From: Undaria pinnatifida
Lineage: Eukaryota; Sar; Phaeophyceae; Laminariales; Alariaceae
Length of the DNA stretch: 64,000 bases
Direction: 5' to 3'
NCBI GenBank assembly: GCA_012845835.1
Contig: JABAKD010000028.1
Location: forward strand, 4,957,090-5,021,089
Made by a program: the position numbers and the translations under genes. Of this stretch, positions 11,456 through 21,924 are shown one piece after another. Below the pieces are notes generated by a model. That model ran no database searches. It worked only from the letters and a program-made list of their open reading frames with translations, and had not been told where the DNA came from. Position 1 is the stretch's first letter. Every line of letters begins with the position of its first letter.

Positions 11456-12689
11456 GAATCAGATTCCACCGCATATCATACAGCGCCCGACCGACCTATT
11501 AATAGCTCGCACCTCATAAGTGGAAAGGACCTTTGTTTTCCAGAGAGCACTTCGTTCACGGGAAACGGACGTCCTGAATCAGCTCTGCCGACAGACCTGG
11601 ATCTATCTGATATTCTTACTGCTGTACGCTATCTTGCACACAAAACCTACCTGTAGTTTCGCTCGAGACAACCGGTTTGCACATAATATCTTCACTGTCA
11701 CACCAGGTGAAGTGGGTACATGAGCAGGATATGTACAATTAATTGTAGAATAGGTAATGACAGGATTTTTTGTGTTTACGGGCACTACGAGACCTTCTGC
11801 CCGTTATGTGCAATATCATACCAGGTACAGCAGCATTAGTAGTAGTCGCGGTGGTAGCAATAGGTGTGAACCATAATTGTTGTTGTGCTGCCAAGGGTCG
11901 CTACCGGAAGTCTACAGCTACGAGTTTTCTGGTGTTTATTAATAGTTCGCCCGCGATCGATCCTCCAATTAATTCATGATAGCGAGCGTGTACCTCGCAG
12001 TATTTTCGTACCTCGCACCTGGTATATTTTGTCAGCTGGATCACCCTTTGGAGGCGATAGCTGCTCCGAGCATCTAGCCCTGGTGGTGGTGGTTGTATCG
12101 GTTGTTGTGGTGGTGTTGGTGGTGGTGGTGCTTCGTGTTGCTCTCCCCGCCAGATTGCAGATCTTATATGACTGTTTTCTTCTTACGTGTACCTACTTCG
12201 CAGTTAGAGATATTAATCGTGCACCTCGTAGCGCATGCCGGTGTTGTTTTGGAACAAAATCAAATTTTGAAGACGCATAGCTGGTTCGAAATACTACCGA
12301 CTGCTGCTGCTGCTGCAGCTGCTGGTTGTTTGATGTTTTGGCATGATCATTCGTTGTGGTGAGACTGCTGAATAAACACACCGACGCGAAAAGGTTCACG
12401 TTGTGAAGTTTATTTGACAAATAATGCCGCGCGCACAAACACTGTAATGTGCTGATCGATCGCTTCCCTCTTCTCGCGCATGTTGGTCTATGGTTTGGCA
12501 CTCGTTTAATCTTCTTGCATCGCGCCACCTCTTTCTGCCCTCCTCTCTAGACGCGCTCTCGGTAGTATTGCCTGCACCATGTAGATATATGACGTCGAGT
12601 ACGGCCCCTCTCCCCACCTCGCTGCGTTGGGTACACAGAGATGTCTTGGACGAAGAGTATCCTGTTCAATACACATACTGGTCTGTCAA
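11456..12689. other. No gene established; GGT-rich microsatellite
   Basis: A GTG/GGT-rich tract lies at 12078-12131 (partner 38614-38670), with a CTGCTG tract near 12302. The copy 2 partner carries the hairpin insertion at 38754-38829. A short ATG frame at 39184 in copy 2 (MKIYDVEYGPSPHP) is interrupted by ATG-TAG in copy 1. Confidence 0.4.
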
Positions 12690-14235
12690 TAGCTGCGACT
12701 GATAAAAGTATTGGTTTGCCAATGATGGCCTATTGAGTATCCTACTGCTATGTCTATAAACTACTTGATGTCACGTTTGTGCGCAATATGATTCGACTAT
12801 TCGACTGCCAATAGCCTATCGAATACGCCTATTGGGCGGTCATTGACCAATTGAGTATTCCTGTTGGTATGATATTTTTGTTAATTGAATATTTATGTTG
12901 GTTGCTTAATACGTTGGGTATTGCACGTCACTACTGCAACTATTGCCAACTTCGATCGATGCAGATGCTATGTATCACAACCGAACCATACTCTGAATGA
13001 TAATTCATTGAATATCCCTGGTGGGCAATGACCCAATAAAAATGTCTGCCAATAGGTTGGGTTGTTTTGCATATCGATACCTACTGTAAACTGGAATTGG
13101 AGGGTGAAAAGATCGACCGATACCTATTTCATGAAGCATCGACGAAGCAAACCCTTGACAATAGATTATGGATTACCTCTTCGTGGACAATATCTTATCG
13201 GGCATGCGTATGGGTCGTGTTAAGGTATTAGTGAGGTATTAGTCCCTTTGACCACTTGCAAAAGGTTAACCAACAGCTTACCTTACAACACTCTTCCCCC
13301 CTGAAACGGCGGGACAGCAGGTCGGCCAGATATACGGGCGGACGTGTCAATTATCTAAGCCGTTTCATTTCCTGGGTAGTCTATACCGGGGAGAGTATTT
13401 TTCAAGTTCGACACGGGGAAAATCTGAAAAAGTTTATCGTGGTGGATGTGGGGTTTGAATCCACGACTAAAAAAACTCATGGTCCTGCCGACGACGCCAT
13501 TCGTTAAGGTTATTAGTGGGGTATTAGTCTGTTTGACCACTTGCAAAAGGTTAACCCATAGCTTACCCAAACTAAGCCTTATAACAGTCGGTCAATGGGT
13601 TGATCACAGCATATCGACACCTACTGGCACCGGCAACAACGTAGGTAGGGTGAAATTGTAGATCGATATGTACTTTTCTTTTGTCGTACACACCCTATAT
13701 ATTGGTCTATTGCATATGCCTACTGCTCTGTCAATAGGTTTTGATGTTGCATATTGATGACTATTATTGTCACGTAAAATAAGAGGAGGTTGGAATTGTC
13801 GATCGCTACTTGTTTCATTAGCTAAAATTGTGAGGCTCACCGTACCGTGCGCAATACACCCATCGAATACGTATATTTTCCTTCGATAGGTTGGGGTATT
13901 CCATATTGATACCTACTACTGCCATCTACAAAAAAAGGGATTTGAAAGTGTCAGTAGTCGACCTATACAGTATCTTTGTATTTGACCAACAGGTTCAGAG
14001 GATATTGCACTAATACCAAATGCTATTGTTTTCTGGATAGGCGTGTGAAATTTTCGATCGATATCTAAGTCTTCGAGAATTTGGTGCAAAAACCTATTGC
14101 TCTTACAATGGGTGTGTGAAGTTGTCGATCGATAGTTATTTTGTTCTTCAATAGGTTCAGAGAATGCGGTGCAATATACAACATGGCACAATAGGCTACT
14201 TTTCATAGGATAAGTGTGTGGAATTGTCGATCGGA
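12690..14235. repeat. Zone of repeated GTCGATCGAT and CAATAGG motifs (copy 1)
   Basis: A degenerate motif close to GTGTGGAATTGTCGATCGAT recurs near 13100, 13650, 13790, 14040, 14112 and 14218, with a weaker one near 13940. CAATAGG/CCTATTG and ATTGATACCTACTG phrases lie between them. Spacing is irregular, about 75-150 bp. There is no gene. It looks like an old, decayed satellite. Confidence 0.6.
13216..13590. repeat. Roughly 80-bp direct repeats flanking about 210 bp (copy 1)
   Basis: GTTAAGGTATTAGTGAGG and the next 60 bp (13216-13290) recur at 13503-13590 with TTTGACCACTTGCAAAAGG shared. The middle contains GGTTTGAATCC, which resembles a polymerase III B box. No matching A box or tRNA fold was found. 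Confidence 0.6.
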
Positions 14236-14952
14236 AGGCTTATCAATATGCCATGTTTTCCAAAACAAAAGAATGGTGAGAGGCAATCCAAGTCTGGCGT
14301 TCGAAACAATAGAATGTTTCCGTCTGTCGATACCTACTGTCTGAAAGAATGGAATAATAGCGAAATGTATATCGAAGGGACGGGCCGCAAAGCCAGAACG
14401 GAAGCAGGTATGGTTGGAGCCTAGGGGCAGGTATGCCGAACACACAAAAATAAACATTGGTCGTCAAGAGTATACATACTTGTTGGCCACACAGCCAGGA
14501 TGGAGGTCGGTACCGGTGGACCTTGGGGGCAAGCACGCTGAAAAAAGGAGAACAAAAAACGAACTAAGAGGAACAGCCTTGTTGGCTGCAAAGCTGGAAC
14601 GGGGCTCGATGACGGGGGGCCCTTTGGGCAGGTACAATCAAACAGGAAGAAAGGGGGTCAAGCAGAATTGATAAATGGGCTGGGGAGCCAGCACGGGACA
14701 GCTACTTTGGGACCTACGGGAGCTCTCAACGGGAAGTCAGTGGTCAGCAGCGTGCGACCTCATCACGATAGTAACAGTTGGAACGCCCCACCAGCTGGGG
14801 CTAATGTGCAGCAAACATGTTCGCGGAAAAACGAGTACGTCGAGAAGACGAAAGGAACGGCTGCTGGGGCCGTGACGTCTCCGGGGGGCGGACGGGGGGG
14901 GCATCCTGCTGCCCGTGCCTGCTTGTGCGACCATCTGCCAAGAGTGTGTAAG
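14236..14952. other. No gene established
   Basis: Open frames occur on both strands (14243-14536 minus, 14414-14671 plus, 14668-15156 plus), rich in Gly and Arg on the plus strand and without consistent conservation. Partner: 40846-41580. Confidence 0.4.
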
Positions 14953-15390
14953 CTATGGATAGGGTTGTTGTGGTGTATCTTTATTAGACTGATGGATACA
15001 GTCATAGGGCTCGATTGTCGATTTCTTCACAAAGGTGGACACAGGGGAAGGGTGTTGGGGCGTGGTTTGTCTGGGGGGGGGGGGGAGGGGGGCGCTCAGT
15101 TTGTGCATGGCCGTAGTCATCTGACCATAGACCCTCGCATCCATACTATGCCGTGACGGAGCACGTCGGGTTGACCAACCAGGCAGACGTTGCTTGTACC
15201 AATCGCGAATCGCCGTGAGGTGTTCGGCGAGTCGCATGAAGGGTGAACTGCATCCTTCCATGGACCGCTCGTTAGATGGATTTCGGCACTCTGTGCCCAC
15301 TTTTTTGCTTACGAATGACAGCGCCAGCGAGCTACTTTGTTTTCTGGTGTGGCCACTCCAGAGACAATAATGGGTATTACTATGCAACAC
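14953..15390 (-). CDS. Candidate exon, unknown protein, frame under constraint (copy 1)
   Basis: This is a minus-strand open frame of 145 codons without a clear ATG (the first codon is TTG). The convincing part is roughly residues 20-73: SLALSFVSKKVGTECRNP, then SMEGCSSPFMRLAEHLTA, then IRDWYKQRLPGW. In this part I count about 8 silent and 7 replacement changes against copy 2, well above the silent share expected for non-coding DNA. After LPGW the two copies differ by 1 bp, so the true C-terminus is uncertain; a Pro-rich tail follows in copy 1. No domain is recognised. A related module lies at 15817-16047. Confidence 0.5.
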   Translation of the reverse strand: MLHSNTHYCLWSGHTRKQSSSLALSFVSKKVGTECRNPSNERSMEGCSSPFMRLAEHLTAIRDWYKQRLPGWSTRRAPSRHSMDARVYGQMTTAMHKLSAPLPPPPRQTTPQHPSPVSTFVKKSTIEPYDCIHQSNKDTPQQPYP

Positions 15391-15816
15391 TGCTTCGTGG
15401 GTGGCTTACTAAATTCACACTACGTGATGCGATCATTCCCCTTGTGTGGAGTTAGCGTTCTCCACCCCCGCACAATATGATTTAACTCGATAACCACCAT
15501 GGTGACCGTCCCACCCCCCCCCCCAAAAAAGAAACAAACGGTACCCTGGTTGTCTAGCTCATGCAGTGATTGGCAATTTTTACAGCGTCGTTGCTAACCA
15601 ACGCCAACCCCAATGTACGTATAATTTTTTACAGTGTCGGTGCCAAATAAGGTAAACTATTATATATATGTTGTGTATATACTCCGTATATTTTTTTTCA
15701 AGGGGGAGGGTCCAGAGAGAGTACACCTGTAATTCTTTTTAATGATCGGGTTGAGGATACACGATTTATCTTAAATTCAGGTTTTGGGGTGAGATATGCT
15801 GGTCCATATGGTGAAT
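15391..15816. other. No gene; insertion site of the 7.3-kb block in copy 2
   Basis: This is AT-rich with homopolymers. The copy 1 sequence around 15612-15635 (CCCCAATGTACG.. to ..TTTTACAGTG) is uninterrupted, whereas copy 2 carries the block here. Confidence 0.6.
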
Positions 15817-16047
15817 TCACGACATAAAGTCCCCAGTCAGAGTAGGGAGGGGAGGGCGTACTCGTTCATGGCTTGCCTTGGTCATTTGACCATTGACCAC
15901 GCATCCCTTTCGAGACGGAGCACCGTTCCTACTCCTAATAGAGACACCTACAACATTTGGGCGCTCAATCCGCTTCTTCCAAATATATGTCGTAGAAACT
16001 GTTTGCTTATCGTATCCCCGTCCTGTTTCGCCGTCTGCGGTCACCAC
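15817..16047 (-). CDS. Candidate exon related to the 15.1-kb module (copy 1)
   Basis: This is a 76-codon minus-strand frame whose centre (GAPSRKGCVVNGQMTKASHE) resembles RRAPSRHSMDARVYGQMTTAMH of the neighbouring module. The nucleotide similarity is also clear (TCATTTGACCATTGACC with GGAGCAC). Few differences exist from copy 2: two silent and three conservative or single replacements. No domain is recognised, and the ends are not marked by strong splice sites. Confidence 0.33.
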   Translation of the reverse strand: MVTADGETGRGYDKQTVSTTYIWKKRIERPNVVGVSIRSRNGAPSRKGCVVNGQMTKASHERVRPPLPTLTGDFMS

Positions 16048-16345
16048 CTAGCTCCTAGGATAGCGGTCTTTTTCTCGCTACGCACTAGTCTACCAAACTC
16101 TTCCATGCCACATGCATCTAATTTCCTCATCTCATCCTCTATCTAGCACATACATCCCGTTCCTCGTTGTATATTTCACATTCTCCTACACTACGGTCAG
16201 AGCAGGGGGGGGGTAAACAACGCGGCTGAGACCCAGAATGGCGTCGACGGGCTGGTAGACACGTTTTACGATATGGGTACCACATTTTGGCCTATATGGT
16301 TCTACGTGACGAGGCTTCTAAGAAAACTAAATCACTAGTCTATAG

Positions 16346-16543
16346 CTACAGAGTGTCTCTTCTGTGGTAACACAATTGCCTGGTAGGCGAGAAAGGCCTG
16401 CACCGGTAACAATGCAACATCCCCAACTGTTCTGGGAGGCGAGCCAATGGCCTTGGCGAGGAGACATCTGCCAGCTACGCGTCGCGCGAAGAGGAGGCGT
16501 TGCACAATCCGCAAGACTCTGTGGCGCCAAAATTAGGCCACAC
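16346..16543 (-). pseudogene. Nonsense-carrying partner of the Cys-rich exon (copy 1)
   Basis: This aligns with 50254-50451 and keeps the terminal stop and the CYRC segment. CAG has become TAG after SSSRDA, which breaks the frame after about 21 codons. Confidence 0.3.
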
Positions 16544-16929
16544 TGCCCCAGGTATGTATCTTGTACGGGTGAATCGTTAGCGCTAGAGCCCCTTGAGCCC
16601 TTTCCCCCGCCGTTTGGTGTCCTCAGGGCCATGAATGCACATTCCCCGAGAACCTGCTTTTTTGTCGTCAGTACTCGGGAGGGCATACGGGTTCGGGCAA
16701 GGTTTTGGTCGGCGGCCGACCTAAGTATCGTGATTTCACCCTACTACATATTTCAATGGGGTTGGTTTTCGTTGGGGATCCCTGACAGACGTTTGCTCGG
16801 GCGTTCCCGCACAGCAGTATCAGAATTGTAACGGACATACCATACCCATACCGGTGCATGGTGTTTTGATTGCGTGTGCTCAATAGCGTCGGGTCGGATA
16901 CATGGATCGCGTAACAAGTTGGAGCCAAT
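16544..16929. other. No gene established
   Basis: Conflicting short ORFs on both strands. Partner: 50452-50834. Confidence 0.4.
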
Positions 16930-17500
16930 TTTTTTCTCTAAAAATACCGATTAAGGTCGCGGCACGCCGACCTTGTAGTTGACCAAAGGAGGGTACTAAA
17001 GTATTTCACGCGCTTTTTAATTTCCGATTCTAGGCCAATCGTGCCAGTAACTCTGCGTCCCACCCAAAGAAACGAGTTACCAGGTATAGTCTAGTCTATA
17101 CATTACATATACCAGGTATATTTTTGTCGCAGCGTACAAGTAATTCCATGGTTCGTATCGCGTACGTTTAAAGCCTATGTATACCTGGTAGGTAGTCACC
17201 CTCGAGAGTGGATCTAAGCAGCCGAACACAGGGGACGCGAACTACGATATAGCTATACCCCTTTTTGGCAAATGTGTTTCGTGAATGACGGGGGCTCCTT
17301 AATCCAAAATCGACGGGGTTTGATTACTGGTTTTCAATCTGATTTGTTTTTTTTATACCGGTTTGGTCGTCTGGTTGCGGTTTCAGTTTGCTCGAACTAC
17401 CAAGGGTTTGGTTGAGGCATCGTAGAGCTCCTCGCGTGTGAGGAGCCACAGAAGAAAAACGTGTGCACCTCTATCTACCGTAGCACGTATGTCGTGACGG
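16930..17500. other. Highly conserved gene-free island (copy 1)
   Basis: About 99% identical to 50835-51405 with only three or four substitutions, while the flanks differ by several percent. It has no open frame of note. It contains clustered TACCAGGTA and TAGTCTA motifs (17081-17120) and a perfect 7-bp hairpin (GCTCCTC, 6-nt loop, GAGGAGC at 17427-17446). Confidence 0.7.
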
Positions 17501-17877
17501 GGCTCCTCAACGAAGTGACCTCCCTGCCGTAGCCTCTCTCGGTCTTCTGCTTAGAACGTAAGTGAAACGCGCCATTAGGGCGACGAGTAGATAGGCGCCC
17601 CTCGTGCAATGCACGCACGAGTTGAACGAGGGGCAGACGCACCGTGCATCGCACCAATCCATGCATCACACACGGTAGAGGTTCACCGACCGTTGTCTTT
17701 TCCCCGTAACTCCTCCTTGCTTGAGGAGCTCCGTGAATCACATACATACATACATACACACATACACATATATAGTCTACACATACATACATACATACAT
17801 ACACACAAAGAGAGACTAGGGTTCGGTTTCTCTCCGTCCGAGGAACAGACCCATCCATGTGGGCTATTAATAGGTGA
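17501..17877. other. No gene established
   Basis: The 17475-17858 minus frame is partly translated microsatellite and is not credible. Partner: 51406-51894. Confidence 0.5.
17742..17812. repeat. (CATA)n microsatellite, copy 1
   Basis: Interrupted CATA/CACA units. TAGTCTA at 17773-17779 splits the tract and has no counterpart in copy 2. Confidence 0.9.
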
Positions 17878-18352
17878 CTACAAATTGATTACTGGTACGA
17901 AGCACAAATAGGTTTTGGAAGAAGGCTTGAGGTTGGGGAGTTGTCTACTCAGACAATTGTTTGGGGCCCCAAAAGTCGTACCTATACCGTAGCACGCCTG
18001 ATTGGTTTTGCACACTGCACCCGTACATGGAAACACAGAGCACCGTAACACCCTGAACCGGTTTGTTAATGCTACATATCCGTCGACTGGGGCGTCGATC
18101 GATCGAACATCTGTAAGCGACAGGTGAACGCCGGTGTCATCGAACTCGATTTTCTGGCGTCCATGTCGGATTTCGGCAGCGTATTCGGAAAGAAAATAAA
18201 TGCGGAGTTTCTGCAGCTGTTTCATCGGAAGCTTCGTGTCTGATCAATTCGTATACATTAGTCACGTGTCACGCTTCACGCCCCGTGACAAAAACCGACT
18301 TACCAGGTACAACGTTTTAAAATAGACACAACAAGGTGCGCTCATCGTGCAT
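17878..18352 (-). pseudogene. Intron-containing gene, nonsense in exon 1 (copy 1)
   Basis: Exon 1 (18352-18304) starts with ATG and reads MHDERTLLCLF, then TAA, then NVVP. It ends at a perfect donor, GTAAGT. A 64-bp intron (18303-18240) contains a CTAAT branch-type motif and ends in TGATCAG. Exon 2 follows in phase: TKLPMKQLQKLRIYFLSEY, then AAEIRHGRQKIEFDDTG and VHLSLTDVRSIDAPVDGYVA, open to 17878. Joining phase and splice sites agree in both copies, which strongly supports a real gene. In copy 1 TCA has become TAA in codon 12. The end of the gene and any further introns are not resolved. No family is recognised. Confidence 0.55.
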
Positions 18353-18569
18353 TCATCGCCTTTTCTCTGGGGCACAGAGAACAGAATCTGCCCTACCACC
18401 GGCCTCCCACGGCGCCTAAGGTTGACCCAATGACGCCCACTAAACTTATTTCGCAAAAACAAAAATCAAACACACCTTTAAGACGTTTGAAAGTGGGCAC
18501 ATCGTACAAACCCCCAACTAAATTACCGAAAGCACAGGCAAAGACAGAAAGTCGGAACGCAGTCTGCCC
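18353..18569. other. Upstream flank of the intron-containing gene
   Basis: A minus-strand frame (18262-18462) also reads protein-like: GRPVVGQILFSVPQRKG to KTLYL, just before the same donor. It is the alternative exon 1, but its phase would run into a stop in exon 2. Copy 2 partner: 52291-52508. Confidence 0.4.
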
Positions 18570-19731
<1,162 letters not shown>

Positions 19732-20556
19732 GGCAAGCATCATCCTACACTAACTCCAAGCACGTGTTTGCCACAAAAGTGGGTGGGGTTATATTATCGC
19801 ATCATGCACAGGGCGCCGTCGCCCATGCAACGTCATCACAAGCTGAGAAAACGGCAATGCGACTAACCCAGCAGCGGTATAATATTCCTGGTACACAATA
19901 CCCGCAATCAGCGACCCTACTTAGGGTAAAAACCCAATCGCTGGACGACACCGGGAGGGGCCCAATAGCTTCTGGTGCGACCCTCGGGGAGAGGGGGAGA
20001 GTGGAGGGTTCAGCATATCGCGAGAACTGCTAACAACCGAAAGGAAGTCTCGTCTGGCCTGCATGGTGGAAACCCATCTCATGCGATAGGACATTGTTAT
20101 GAGAATCGGACACGACGGTCAAGCAAATATTTCGTCTCGCCTACACGAGCTGAAACCCAAGCCATGGCGATAATGCAATGCTACCGTGTACCAGCGACCA
20201 AGACTACAGGTAGCGAGGGCGAGGGTGTCACGAAAGAGGTTACGCCACTCGCGCGATTGGTTCCGTACCCCACGGGTAATTCGGGCTTAAAAAACATTTT
20301 TCGTTTCCGGAGCGTATCGGATAGACCCACAATTAATTGTGCACGGCGTAAAACCGAAAATCACGAAAATTGAATAGACGTGATCCGTCTATGGCCTAAT
20401 CGACTCCGCCCAAGCTTGGCAATGGTTTCCCCCTCCCTAATCTCCGACTGCAGCCTTGATTATAGTGCAAGGACATCTTCAGGTGTACCTGGCTGAAACC
20501 CGATACATGCGCTATGACAATATTTCAGTCTACCAACCTACGAGATACAGTCAAAA
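19732..20556. other. No gene established
   Basis: Conserved between copies (partner 52519-53336), but with only short conflicting ORFs such as 19975-20373. I see no regulatory element. Confidence 0.4.
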
Positions 20557-20694
20557 CTATCGCACTTGGCCGAATACGGCAGCCGCGTAGCCGTGAACAA
20601 ACGAGCTCAGGGTCATGGGCGCATGTCGGCTGAGGTCTTCGAAAGTGATGATTGTCTGGCCAGCCGACACAAGCCTTGACCGGATGCATAGGTC
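20557..20694 (-). CDS. Candidate terminal exon, unknown protein (copy 1)
   Basis: This follows an acceptor (TCATGTGTGTACAG) and reads DLCIRSRLVSAGQTII, then FEDLSRHAPMTLSSFVHGY, then AAAVFGQVR and TAG. Against copy 2, three of four substitutions are silent in this frame and the stop is kept, while overlapping frames change their amino acids. Upstream of the acceptor the frame is not conserved, as expected for an intron. No domain is recognised. It may belong with the exon at 21189-21360, which is on the same strand and upstream. Confidence 0.45.
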   Translation of the reverse strand, partial: DLCIRSRLVSAGQTIITFEDLSRHAPMTLSSFVHGYAAAVFGQVR

Positions 20695-21188
20695 CTGTAC
20701 ACACATGATAAGGCCATGCAGACAGCATGGGCGACGGGAGGCAGCGCACGAGCTCAGGTACGGAGGCGATAGCACACACGAGCTCAGGCGGGGAGGAGAA
20801 AACATACAAGTTAATACAGAAGATCGGTATACTGTCCTTAATGGAGGGTGAACATGCAGCATAAGCTTGCCGTCGTGCTGTGTGCAGGTGGTTCAAGTAT
20901 TTGCTGTAAATATTGACACCGGTATTCAGAGAGGGTGGGGGTCGCCCTCTCCCGCTCCAATCCCAACCCACCGAGCCCCTCACACACTAATTTCAAATAG
21001 GTTGGACCTGTGTGTAGTTCTACCCTCAACCCCTGCCTACCTGCACCCACCGGCGTGGGAAACATATTCTCGAAAGTAGTACAGGATGATTTCCCCAGGC
21101 ATTCAAATTTCAAGGCGCGCCCTCTATCTATGTACTATGTAGCAGAATGCTTAAAGCATAACTAAACCCAATGGACGCCTCTGCTCAC
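20695..21188. other. Possible intron, otherwise unassigned
   Basis: This lies between two minus-strand candidate exons. Tandem CGAGCTCAGG-type repeats (GCACGAGCTCAGGTACGGAGG, then ACACGAGCTCAGGCGGGGAGG) are at 20746-20793. Confidence 0.35.
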
Positions 21189-21360
21189 CGGGGTAGCGTC
21201 CATGTTTCTCTTGCAGTCGGCTTCGGCGACGTTGAGTAGGCAGTGCATCACCCAAAGAGACACTGCGGGGCCGTTGTTCCCCACCTCGAGCGTGGCCTGG
21301 ATAAGGCAGTGGACAACGTGACTGGGCAGCCCTTGGCACGTGCAGAGGGAAGAGACCGCG
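21189..21360 (-). CDS. Candidate internal exon of 172 bp (copy 1)
   Basis: It is bounded by an acceptor, CGTTTGTTTCCAG, and a donor, CCG/GTGAGC. The frame reads AVSSLCTCQGLPSHVVHCLI, then TLEVGNNGPAVSLWVMH, then CLLNVAEADCKRNMDATP. Copy 2 has the same length and both sites, with two silent and two mild changes (C to Y, V to I). A second frame open in copy 1 has a stop in copy 2, which supports this choice. A competing plus-strand acceptor (TTTCTCTTGCAG at 21205-21216) leads to a frame that stops after about 35 codons. No domain is recognised. Confidence 0.45.
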
Positions 21361-21781
21361 CTGGAAACAAACGAAGGACAACAACACCACGCAACAACGG
21401 TCGACGCTGAAGTGTAAGTATTTTGTATTGATTACACAATGGGCAAATTTTGCTTTGCCTGCATGCCTTTTCTCGTCCGTCAGCTGTTCATTAGATCGAT
21501 TCCATTCCTTTGTTGTGTTTGTTTTGGTGATATTTTTTTTTTGTCGTTTTTGCCTTCTTCAAATTGATCGATCTGCTCTTTGACGGCTGCTACCGATTAA
21601 CGCAGGCTGCCCACTCAGCATACCGGGCGGACAGAAACTACCCCCTGTTTTTACGGAAATCCAACACACCTTGAGAAAAACAGCCTTTCTACTCTTATCT
21701 TCACGCCGCGCAGATAACAAGCAAAACTCCGGGGTAGACCAGCGACGAACCGTTTCTCCAAACCAACTTCGCCGCTCTTAC

Positions 21782-21924
21782 CTTCATGCTTCATCGAAAA
21801 CAATGGGAACCTCGGGGCACATAATCGAAGCACGGGTATGTCCAAGAAATGCCGGTGCATCATACTCAAGTCTATGCCAACACACGCGAATATATTACGG
21901 ATATTTTTCGTTCTCGTCTTGCAG
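21782..21924. other. Region with splice signals on both strands (copy 1)
   Basis: Plus strand: GCACGG/GTATGT at 21836 and TCGTCTTGCAG ending at 21924 would define an 89-bp intron after the frame RRTVSPNQLRRSYLHA. Minus strand: GAAG/GTAAGAG at 21782 would end an exon containing FLDIPVLRLCAPRFPLF. Copy 2 (54557-54699) keeps all four sites and the 89-bp spacing. I cannot decide the strand. Confidence 0.35.

Noticed and set aside
13440-13475. tRNA gene at GGTTTGAATCC
   Set aside because: Only a B-box-like stretch is present. No A box at the right distance and no cloverleaf could be drawn.
17475-17858. Tyr/Cys/Val-rich ORFs near the CATA tract
   Set aside because: They are translated microsatellite, with different length and frame in copy 2 (51386-51752).
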